Shown: piece after piece, positions 1-5,695 of the stretch | How the letters are laid out: each line of letters starts with the position of its first letter | How positions within the stretch are numbered: the stretch's first letter is position 1 | Source of the DNA: an uncultured Acidobacteriaceae bacterium | GTDB taxonomy: Bacteria > Acidobacteriota > Terriglobia > Terriglobales > Acidobacteriaceae | Assembly: GCA_903842845.1 (NCBI GenBank) | Contig: CAIMNN010000320.1 | Location: forward strand, 1 to 7,671 | Reading direction: 5' to 3' | Length of the DNA stretch: 7,671 bases | Program-made: the position numbers and the translations under genes | The notes under the pieces: generated by a model | Told to the model about the DNA's origin: nothing | Database searches by the model: none | Seen by the model: only the letters and a program-made list of their open reading frames with translations

Positions 1-1
1 C

Positions 2-244
2 AACATGGAGATCATCCTTGAGCGCAAGCTCGTCGACAAGCGCGTCTTCCCGGCTATCGATATTCAGCGCTCCGGCACGCGTAAGGAAGAGCTTCTCATC
101 CCCAAGGAAGACCTACAGCGCATCTGGATTCTGCGCAAGGTCCTCAACCCGCTCTCGCCCGTCGAAGCCATGGAACTCCTCGTCAGCCGTCTTGAAAAGA
201 CGCGCAATAACGCCGAGTTCCTCGCCAACATGAATCAGCTTTAA
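2..244 (+). CDS. rho: Transcription termination factor Rho, C-terminal end (5' truncated)
   Basis: This is the last 80 codons of Rho, the hexameric RNA-dependent ATPase/translocase that ends transcription at factor-dependent sites. The reading frame is open to the window edge (an Asn codon precedes the first ATG, matching the 'GNME' of Rho), so the ATG at position 5 is internal. The tail follows E. coli Rho closely: 'KRVFPAID', then 'RSGTRKEELL', then 'WILRKVLNP', then 'AMELL'. From knowledge of the family, the Arg in 'GTRKEELL' corresponds to the inter-subunit arginine finger (E. coli R366), and the Arg of 'KRVFPAID' to R353. The RNA-binding N-terminal domain, the Walker motifs and the Q/R-loops lie outside the window. 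A hairpin with a T-tract begins 26 bp after the stop. The family call is very secure. Confidence 0.97.
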   Translation, partial: NMEIILERKLVDKRVFPAIDIQRSGTRKEELLIPKEDLQRIWILRKVLNPLSPVEAMELLVSRLEKTRNNAEFLANMNQL

Positions 245-269
245 ACGCGTATCAGCACACAAGTCAAAA

Positions 270-300
270 GGGCGGCCTCAATGGCCGCCCTTCTTTTAAT
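270..300. terminator. Bidirectional Rho-independent terminator between rho and the ArsR-SRPBCC gene
   Basis: A perfect 8-bp GC stem (gggcggcc 270-277 / ggccgccc 283-290) with a 5-nt loop is followed on the plus strand by 'ttcttttaat'. On the minus strand it is followed by 'ttttgactt', the complement of 'aagtcaaaa'. It lies between two convergent genes (rho stop at 244, minus-strand stop at 318), so it can serve both. Confidence 0.9.
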
Positions 301-317
301 TTCTCAACTCATCGCTC

Positions 318-1121
318 TCACTTCAATGGTTTGTTCATCTCCGACTCAGGGTAATACTTCTCCTTAGTCGACCACGGGTCCGCGCCAGGGTCCTGCCCCA
401 GCGCAACCATCGTCAGCCGCGCCAGATAATGCCGCCAGCCCTTTTCGTGCGACTCGCGTGCGCGCTCTGTCATCAGCCCCTTGTGCGTCACTTTCAACAG
501 GGTCGAAAATCCCTCCGGCTCCAGCTCGATCAGCACCTCAGACGAGCCCGGCGGAATATCTCTTATCCCGCCCTTCTCCCAGCCCCACGTAAAGCTGAGC
601 GACGTAAAAGGGTGCAACTCAACATATTTTCCCGTCACAAAATCTTCCGCCGAAACATGCACGTGGAACTTACCATCGGGCCGCGCCTCAATATCGGCAT
701 CCACACCCATCCACTGCACCAACTTGTCCGCCTGTACAAAATAACTGTAGACCACATCATGCGGCGCATTCACTTTTATCTCTACGCTCACCTGGTTCAT
801 CTTCGCCTGTTCCTCTTTTTGCTGACGCCATTCGGCTTCGCTCATGTATTGAAGGTCCTGCAAGCGGTCCTTCCAAAAAGCTTCCATCACTTCCTTGATC
901 TTCGAAAATCCCTGCGGGTCGACTGAATAATAGCGCGTCGTTCCGGCTCGTCGTTCCTTGAGCAGATTCGCACTCTTCAATATCGTCAAATGTTGCGACA
1001 CACCGGGCCTGCTGATGGAAAAATGACTGGATATCTCGCCCGCGCTCATCTCCTGCTCACGCACCAATATTAGGATGCGCATCCGCGTCGGATCGGATAT
1101 GGCCCTTAGTTGTAAGTTCAT
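318..1121 (-). CDS. ArsR-type winged-helix regulator fused to an SRPBCC (AHSA1-like) domain
   Basis: A 267-residue two-domain protein, probably a cytoplasmic repressor. Residues 1-90 form an ArsR-type winged helix: 'ISDPTRMRIL' (8-17), the helix-turn-helix over about 27-54 with 'SRPGVSQHLTIL', and a wing at 56-69. Residues 112-245 form an SRPBCC/AHSA1 domain: 'VSVEIKVNAP' at its start, W137, 'SFTWGWE' (176-182), 'TLLKVTHKGL' (207-216), and a C-terminal helix with 'GWRHYLARL' (228-236). AHSA1-like domains fold into a hydrophobic ligand cavity, so a small-molecule effector is plausible but unidentified. The protein has no cysteine, so it cannot carry the classical ArsR Cys metal site. The start is the ATG at 1119-1121, with 'agaagg' about 13 nt upstream. 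A residue-108 Met opening the second domain could be an internal start. ArsR and AHSA1 genes are often adjacent; here they are joined. Confidence 0.9.
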   Translation of the reverse strand: MNLQLRAISDPTRMRILILVREQEMSAGEISSHFSISRPGVSQHLTILKSANLLKERRAGTTRYYSVDPQGFSKIKEVMEAFWKDRLQDLQYMSEAEWRQQKEEQAKMNQVSVEIKVNAPHDVVYSYFVQADKLVQWMGVDADIEARPDGKFHVHVSAEDFVTGKYVELHPFTSLSFTWGWEKGGIRDIPPGSSEVLIELEPEGFSTLLKVTHKGLMTERARESHEKGWRHYLARLTMVALGQDPGADPWSTKEKYYPESEMNKPLK

Positions 1122-1152
1122 CGCGTTCGCTAGCCCTTCTGGATATTTTACA

Positions 1153-1167
1153 CCGAATTTAAGTCGG
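1153..1167. promoter_or_regulatory. Candidate autoregulatory operator (palindrome on the -10 box)
   Basis: The 15-bp sequence ccgaatttaagtcgg is a near-perfect palindrome of the form CCGA-n-TT-n-AA-n-TCGG; only one symmetric pair does not match, apart from the centre base. It covers the -10 box of the ArsR-SRPBCC promoter. A dimeric winged-helix repressor bound there would block RNA polymerase, which is how ArsR-family proteins commonly repress their own genes. Assigning it to this protein is an inference from position and symmetry. Confidence 0.5.
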
Positions 1168-1185
1168 CGCTAAACTTATTGTCAA
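1157..1185 (-). promoter_or_regulatory. Sigma70-type promoter of the ArsR-SRPBCC gene
   Basis: On the minus strand a perfect TTGACA (plus 1180-1185) is followed by a 17-nt spacer and TTAAAT (plus 1157-1162, 4 of 6 consensus). This predicts a transcript start near 1150, about 30 nt before the ATG at 1121. The only other gene close by is the plus-strand tRNA, so the promoter most likely serves the minus-strand regulator. Confidence 0.65.
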
Positions 1186-1373
1186 TACAAATTCAGGCGT
1201 AGTAACCAACCGTTGTTTGCATTTCAGTAAACACCTTCAAGCCTCGCGCCCACCTTAACCGTCTGAGATTCTTCCACTTCCCAAAATCAACCCGCTACCC
1301 ACCTCGCCCAGCTCACCAATCCTCACGTGCACTTTTTTCTTTTGCCGGTTGCTGTTAAAATAGGTGAAGTCGT

Positions 1374-1449
1374 GGGGCTGTAGCTCAGCTGGGAGAGCGC
1401 CTCGTTCGCAACGAGGAGGCCAGCGGTTCGATCCCGCTCAGCTCCACCA
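1374..1449 (+). tRNA. tRNA-Ala (anticodon CGC)
   Basis: A complete 76-nt cloverleaf. The acceptor GGGGCTG (1374-1380) pairs with CAGCTCC (1439-1445) and includes the G3:U70 wobble, the main identity element for alanyl-tRNA synthetase. The D stem is GCTC/GAGC. The anticodon stem CCTCG/CGAGG encloses the loop TTCGCAA, giving anticodon CGC, which reads the Ala codon GCG. The T stem AGCGG/CCGCT encloses TTCGATC. The CCA end is encoded (1447-1449). A possible -10 box TAAAAT (1356-1361) lies upstream, without a clear -35 box. I see no T-tract terminator directly after the gene. Confidence 0.98.
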
Positions 1450-1562
1450 ATTCATCTTTCCAGCAATCACCCTTCTCATCTCCCAACAAAATCTTCGCGC
1501 GTTGTTTTTCACTTAGATGAATCTGCGTCTTCGCATCGCTCTGCGCTCAATCTGCGCCGCGC

Positions 1563-1596
1563 AAAAAATATCGGCCGGAAGACTAGCGTCCGGCCG
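1563..1596 (-). terminator. Minus-strand Rho-independent terminator
   Basis: An 8-bp perfect GC stem (cggccgga 1572-1579 / tccggccg 1589-1596) has a 9-nt loop. Read on the minus strand it is followed by 'atattttttgc', with six consecutive T at plus 1563-1568. No T-run follows on the plus strand, so it should act only on minus-strand transcription. No established minus-strand gene lies upstream of it. A 75-codon minus-strand frame (1834 to 1607) ends about 10 nt before the hairpin. Confidence 0.6.
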
Positions 1597-2011
1597 GAAA
1601 CACAGTTCACGTGAAAGGTCGGCCGCTTTCACACACCAAGACCGTTGCCCAAAATCCTGGCAGCAAGGTCTGCAACCGATGTGCAAGCACGGCTCGCGTC
1701 TGAAACCAATCTAAAGTGATAAAAAGCCGCCAACAAGTGCGGTACTGTAACGTCACCTTTAATTCATCTGAAATCAATAGCATAACTCCGTTTATGGACG
1801 CCGATTTGGCAACGTACTGTACCCCCCTGCGCATATCTTTTCACTCTGCCCTGCGTATTTCTTGCCCTGCTCTGAAAGGCTGCTCACTTCATCTCCATCT
1901 CCAATCTTGCATGAATACATGAATTTAAGTTCCGCCCAGTCAACAGACTCACCTCCTTTTACGTTGATTTTATTGACTTTATTTTCCATTCATCTCAATT
2001 ATAGGAATAAC

Positions 2012-2040
2012 TTAACTCTAACCATATAATCGTGTGCATA
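2012..2040 (+). promoter_or_regulatory. Sigma70-type promoter of the membrane-anchored regulator
   Basis: A perfect -10 box TATAAT (2035-2040) is preceded at 17 nt by TTAACT (2012-2017, 4 of 6 matches to TTGACA). The predicted transcript start is near 2047, only about 13 nt before the ATG at 2060. The stretch just before the ATG shows no Shine-Dalgarno match, so translation from a very short leader is suggested. Confidence 0.6.
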
Positions 2041-2059
2041 GCTCATCTGGCACTTCGTC

Positions 2060-3415
2060 ATGAATATAGAAGAGATTCGCAGCCGGTCAACGCCTCGCCC
2101 TTCCCCATGGAGCGACGAGCAGCACCGCGTTATCCTCTCCGAACTTGCGCAGATCCTGAATCATCCGACCTTCAAAGCCAGCAAGCGATGCCTTTCGCTC
2201 CTTGAATATCTCATCCAGCATGCGCTCAGCGGAGATATTGACAGCATCAAGGAACGAACCCTCGGCGTTGAGGTCTTCGGCCGCCCTGCCGATTACGACA
2301 CCAACATCGACCCCATCGTCCGCATGACCGCAAACGAGATCCGCAAGCGGCTGGCGCAGTATTACCACGAACCCGGAATCAAGCACGACCTGACCATCCG
2401 CCTGAATGCAGGCACCTATATTCCACAATTCGATTTCGCTTCAGCGCCCGACAAAATCGCTGCTGCCGCTAAAGAAAAAAATCGTGTGCAAACACTCCCC
2501 ATCACAGCAGGCAAGCCGGTAGCCGTCCCCAAAAAGAGCAGCAACTCAAGTTCGCTCACGCGCCGTGCGCTCCTCTGGGGCTCCATTGGACTCTGCATCG
2601 CCGCCATTTTTTTCACCGTCTTCTACATCACGCGCCCCGCACCCACACCGCAGGAACAACTCTGGGCGCCGCTGACGAACTATAGTAAGCCGGTCACTAT
2701 CAGCGTCGGCGATCTGAGTTACTTTTCAGGGGATACCAATTGGCGTGATTCTTTACAAAAAATTCAAACCATCATGAACACCCATGAGATTCCACGCCAT
2801 CAGTCAAAGCCCATGCCGCAAGACCAGAATTCACTGCCTGAGAACATGACAGTTTTTCAGACCGATGCGCCGTTGTTACCTTTTGTGGATGCAAACTCCG
2901 CTAACAAGATCAGCACATGGATGACTAAACATCACCGCGATGTTGTCTTGGGTGTTAGCTCTGAACAGACTTACGACGATTTCAGGCGCGGACCTGTTGT
3001 GATCGTCGGCGCGCTCGACAATCCCTGGTACCTTGTTCTTCTTGCCAATTTGCGTTATCACTATGCCTTTGATATCCAGCAAGGCACTATGTATGTTCAA
3101 GATGCGCAAAACCCTAAGAGCATGGATATCAGGCTGCCTTCAAGCAAAGCTTTCTACTATGCCGCATCTAGCGTAGACTACGCAATCATCACCAGGTATT
3201 ACAACAATGACAGCGGCACTTGGATTATGGGCATCTCCGGTCTCAGCCAACACGGCACCGAAGCTGGCGCCGAGCTTATCACGAATCCGATGTACAACTC
3301 GATGATCCCCAAAGAACTGCTCACCGGGAATAAAAACTTTCAAATGGTAGTTCAGACTACGATCATCAACGGACACCTCGGCACACCGAAGATCATCGCT
3401 GTTCATACCTGGTGA
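2060..3415 (+). CDS. Membrane-anchored regulator: DNA-binding-like N-domain, one TM helix, extracytoplasmic C-domain
   Basis: A 451-residue protein of a type I associate with Acidobacteriota. Residues 20-125 resemble the helical/winged domain found at the N-terminus of many acidobacterial regulators: 'LLEYLIQHAL', 'IKERTLGVEVFGR', 'YDTNIDPIVRM', 'RKRLAQYY', 'LNAGTYIPQF'. Residues 169-191 form a single membrane helix preceded by a basic patch (R168-R169), so the N-domain should be cytoplasmic. Residues 200-451 would lie outside, with 'GPVVIVGALDNPW' (311-323), 'GISGLSQHGTEAGAE' (391-405) and a terminal 'AVHTW'. The architecture resembles CadC/ToxR-type one-component sensors, so signal sensing across the membrane is inferred, not shown. 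No Shine-Dalgarno precedes the ATG, but the promoter position supports it, and the next in-frame Met (89) would destroy the domain. Codon use becomes more AT-rich after about residue 205. It lies 90 bp before the GH59 gene. Confidence 0.8.
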   Translation: MNIEEIRSRSTPRPSPWSDEQHRVILSELAQILNHPTFKASKRCLSLLEYLIQHALSGDIDSIKERTLGVEVFGRPADYDTNIDPIVRMTANEIRKRLAQYYHEPGIKHDLTIRLNAGTYIPQFDFASAPDKIAAAAKEKNRVQTLPITAGKPVAVPKKSSNSSSLTRRALLWGSIGLCIAAIFFTVFYITRPAPTPQEQLWAPLTNYSKPVTISVGDLSYFSGDTNWRDSLQKIQTIMNTHEIPRHQSKPMPQDQNSLPENMTVFQTDAPLLPFVDANSANKISTWMTKHHRDVVLGVSSEQTYDDFRRGPVVIVGALDNPWYLVLLANLRYHYAFDIQQGTMYVQDAQNPKSMDIRLPSSKAFYYAASSVDYAIITRYYNNDSGTWIMGISGLSQHGTEAGAELITNPMYNSMIPKELLTGNKNFQMVVQTTIINGHLGTPKIIAVHTW

Positions 3416-3495
3416 TTCTGAGCGGCACGCACTACGCCGACTTCAACAAACTCGTCCGCGTCATCGGCGAGCTCGCAGCCAAACAATTATCTTGA
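3412..3495 (+). other. Coding-like 27-codon ORF or 3' remnant of a lost gene
   Basis: A GTG at 3412 overlaps the regulator's TGA by four bases (GTGA). It opens a frame of 27 codons ending in TGA at 3493-3495, ten bases before the GH59 start. The peptide reads 'ILSGTHYADFNKLVRVIG' followed by 'ELAAKQLS'. Nearly all its codons until the last few end in C or G, like the genuine genes here and unlike the end of the regulator. That pattern suggests real coding DNA: either the tail of a gene whose 5' part was lost when the regulator was joined on, or a translationally coupled micro-ORF. I do not recognise the peptide, and no Shine-Dalgarno precedes the GTG. Confidence 0.3.
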
Positions 3496-3505
3496 AGAGG
3501 ACATC

Positions 3506-5497
3506 ATGAACTTGCGCCACCGGATTTGTTTGCTCTTCGTTCTGAGTCTGCTTGCCCTTTCCCCCTTCTCGCAGACACTCGGTCAGCAATTGACCATCAC
3601 ACTCGACGGCTCAAGCTCCGGCCGCACATTTGAAGGCCTGGGCGCAGCCAGCGCCGGCGCAGCCTCACGGCTCCTCATTGATTATCCAGAGCCGCAGCGC
3701 AGCCAGATCCTCGACTACCTCTTCAAGCCCGGTTACGGCGCTTCCCTGCAACGGCTCAAGGTTGAGATTGGCGCGGACGTCAACTCCACCGACGGCTCCG
3801 AGCCCAGCCACATGCGCACCGCATCCGACCACAACTCCACGCGCGGCTATGAGTGGTGGCTCATGGCCGAGGCATACAAACGCAATCCAAAGATCATTCT
3901 CGAAGTCCTTCCCTGGGGCGCGCCGCGTTGGGTTGGCGCCAAGGTCAATGACAAGGACACTGTCTACGGCGCTGCTATGGCCGGCTATGTCGTCGACTTC
4001 ATCCGCACCGCCAAGCGCGACTACGGTCTCGACATCGCCTACACCGGAATCTGGAACGAGCGCGAGTACAACATCGCTTACATCAAACAGCTCCACCGTC
4101 TTCTTCAGGCCGAGCATCTGCCCACACGCATCGTCTGTTGCGATGGCAGTCCCGGAGACGTCGAAGGCCAATGGCAGATTGCACGCGACATCCTCAAAGA
4201 CCCCGAGCTTGCAGAATCAATCCACGCCATCGGCGTTCACTATCCATCATGGGACAAAGAGATTCCCGTCACTGACTCCGCACTCAAGACCGGCAAGCCG
4301 CTCTGGTCCAGCGAAGACCAGCCTAACGGCGGCGGTGACCCCATCATCAGCCGCGAGTGGCCGCTCGGTGGACGCATCCTTGCGCACCTCTACAACCGCA
4401 ACTACCTCGAAGAAAAATTCACCGCCACCGAGATCTGGAGCCCCATCACCAGCTACTATGACAACCTCGCCGCGCCAAACTCAGGCTTGATGTACGCCAA
4501 CACTCCCTGGTCCGGTTACTACAACGTTCAACCGACCATCTGGGTCACCGCGCACACTACGCAATTCGTGCAACCCGGCTGGCAATATCTCGACACCGCA
4601 TCAGGCAAACTCCCCGACGCCGGCACTTACGTCACTCTCCGCTCGCCTGATTCAAAAGACTGGAGCGTGATTCTCGAAACCATCAACGCAAAAAAATCCC
4701 ACAACGTCTCCTTCCGTCTCGCCGGCGGACTCACCAGTGAGCAACTCCACATCTGGCTCACCAACGACACGCACACTTTCGAGCACGTCGCCGACATCAA
4801 CCCCGTCAACGGTCAATGGCAATACACTTTCGAGCCCAACTCGATTTACACGCTCTCCACAACTACAGGCCAGGGCAAAGGCGCAGCGCTTCCGCCACCA
4901 GCAAATCCTTTCCCATTCCCTTACGAGGAGAACTTCGAGCAAACCCCGCTCGGCCACACGCCAAAATATCTCGCCGACCAGGATGGCGCATTCGAGGTGA
5001 ATGCATGCGTCGGCCACTCCGGCAACTGCCTCGAGCAAGTCATCACCGAGATGCCTATACCCTGGGCCGCAATCCCGCTTCCCTTCACTATGGCCGGCGA
5101 CGCATCTTGGACCGACTACCGCCTCGCCGTTGACGTGCTCTTTCTCTCAAAGTCGCCAGCAACACTCATGGGCCACATCGACTCCGCCAACGTCTTTCAA
5201 GATGGCGCCGCTCCCTACCCCAGCGGCTTCATCTTCCGCGTTGACCCCGACGGCACCTGGGCTCTCCTCTCCACAGAATTCAACAAGCCCACCGTCACGC
5301 TTGCCTCAGGCAAACGCTCTTTGCATGGCAAGCAATGGCACAAGATGCAGCTTGTCTTCCGCGGCAGTCGCGTCACCGCGATCTTCGATGGCAAACCGCT
5401 CACAACCTTTGAAAGCTCCACACACACGCACGGAATGTTCGCCATCGGCTCCGGCTGGGACCACATTCAATTCGACAATCTTTCCGTTTTGCCCTGA
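3506..5497 (+). CDS. Secreted GH59 galactocerebrosidase-like beta-galactosidase
   Basis: A 663-residue homologue of human/mouse galactocerebrosidase (GALC, GH59), a retaining hydrolase of terminal beta-galactosides, in mammals galactosylceramide and psychosine. Residues 1-27 are a signal peptide (basic 'NLRHR', then a hydrophobic core). Domain order matches GALC: a TIM barrel at about 42-340, a beta-sandwich from about 28-41 plus 341-455, and a lectin-like domain at about 472-663. Near-identical stretches include 'DYPEPQRSQILDYLFKP', 'TDGSEPSHM', 'GYEWWLM', 'WVTAHTTQF' and 'QPGWQYL'. The acid/base should be E185 in 'IWNERE' and the nucleophile E270 in 'LWSSED'; T95, W137 and N184 match galactose-contacting residues of GALC. 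A Shine-Dalgarno (gaagagg, 3494-3500) sits 5 nt before the ATG. Mature length (about 636) equals that of GALC. The natural substrate is unknown: a glycolipid or another beta-galactoside. The GH59 call is very secure; the specificity is not. Confidence 0.95.
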   Translation: MNLRHRICLLFVLSLLALSPFSQTLGQQLTITLDGSSSGRTFEGLGAASAGAASRLLIDYPEPQRSQILDYLFKPGYGASLQRLKVEIGADVNSTDGSEPSHMRTASDHNSTRGYEWWLMAEAYKRNPKIILEVLPWGAPRWVGAKVNDKDTVYGAAMAGYVVDFIRTAKRDYGLDIAYTGIWNEREYNIAYIKQLHRLLQAEHLPTRIVCCDGSPGDVEGQWQIARDILKDPELAESIHAIGVHYPSWDKEIPVTDSALKTGKPLWSSEDQPNGGGDPIISREWPLGGRILAHLYNRNYLEEKFTATEIWSPITSYYDNLAAPNSGLMYANTPWSGYYNVQPTIWVTAHTTQFVQPGWQYLDTASGKLPDAGTYVTLRSPDSKDWSVILETINAKKSHNVSFRLAGGLTSEQLHIWLTNDTHTFEHVADINPVNGQWQYTFEPNSIYTLSTTTGQGKGAALPPPANPFPFPYEENFEQTPLGHTPKYLADQDGAFEVNACVGHSGNCLEQVITEMPIPWAAIPLPFTMAGDASWTDYRLAVDVLFLSKSPATLMGHIDSANVFQDGAAPYPSGFIFRVDPDGTWALLSTEFNKPTVTLASGKRSLHGKQWHKMQLVFRGSRVTAIFDGKPLTTFESSTHTHGMFAIGSGWDHIQFDNLSVLP

Positions 5498-5528
5498 GAA
5501 CCACCGCGGCCAATTCACTACTTATTCT

Positions 5529-5559
5529 GGCAGTAGCAACAATCTCAATTGCTACTGCC
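5529..5559 (+). terminator. Hairpin downstream of the GH59 gene (probable terminator)
   Basis: A perfect 11-bp stem (ggcagtagcaa 5529-5539 / ttgctactgcc 5549-5559) with a 9-nt loop lies 31 bp after the GH59 stop. The sequence after it (tccctatctg) has only a poor T-tract, so it may act as a weak terminator or mainly protect the 3' end of the mRNA. Confidence 0.5.
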
Positions 5560-5695
5560 TCCCTATCTGAATCCATCCATTTGCGCTAGTCATCTTTTCT
5601 CCACCAGTTCCGCAACTTCCCCCACCCTCTTGTGTTGGTACTGATAAGGCGTGTTGTCTGCGCCCACAGTTCCACCCAAGAAAGGCCCATTCCGC

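Larger units (their letters stand above)
1450..2059. other. Long intergenic region without a convincing protein gene
   Basis: About 610 bp between the tRNA and the membrane regulator. The stretch from about 1690 to 2050 is visibly more AT-rich than the flanks. Open frames here are short (65-75 codons), lack the C/G-ending codon bias of the neighbours, and match nothing I recognise. Structured elements are: a hairpin at 1572-1596 with a minus-strand T-tract; an inverted repeat GTGAAAG/CTTTCAC (1611-1617/1626-1632); a minus-strand AGGAGGTGA (plus 1949-1957); a minus-strand TATAAT (plus 1998-2003); and the plus-strand promoter at 2012-2040. Loose repeats of 'aatctgcg' occur around 1520-1557. It could hold a small RNA or small-protein transcript on the minus strand, or be decayed DNA. 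Confidence 0.6.

Noticed and set aside
1214..1233. Inverted repeat TGTTT-N10-AAACA between the ArsR-SRPBCC promoter and the tRNA
   Set aside because: Short AT-rich arms with no promoter context for an operator; expected by chance.
1517..1714. 65-codon plus-strand frame after the tRNA
   Set aside because: Arg/Ser-rich, no family resemblance and no good ribosome-binding site; it also runs through a stable hairpin.
1792..1989. 65-codon minus-strand frame beginning 'MENKVNKINV'
   Set aside because: No family resemblance, and its ATG precedes the Shine-Dalgarno-like sequence instead of following it. Not called as a gene, although the transcript possibility is kept as a finding.
3630..4490. A 286-codon open frame inside the GH59 gene in another frame, and a 189-codon one at 5001-5570
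   Set aside because: Low-complexity Ser/Thr/Pro/Ala/Arg composition typical of out-of-frame reading of GC-rich codons; the GH59 frame is strongly supported by homology.
1442..5610. A possible integrated island starting at the tRNA 3' end: 'ctccaccaattc' (1442-1453) resembles 'ctccaccagttc' (5599-5610)
   Set aside because: Only 11 of 12 bases match, in a CCA-type sequence that recurs by chance, and there is no integrase or other mobility gene between the copies.
5651..5695. Upstream ATG extending the small secreted protein by 15 residues
   Set aside because: It would put 'LSAPTVPPKKGPFR' before an already complete signal peptide. The ATG at 5696 has a ribosome-binding-like 'aaagg' and a proper N-region.
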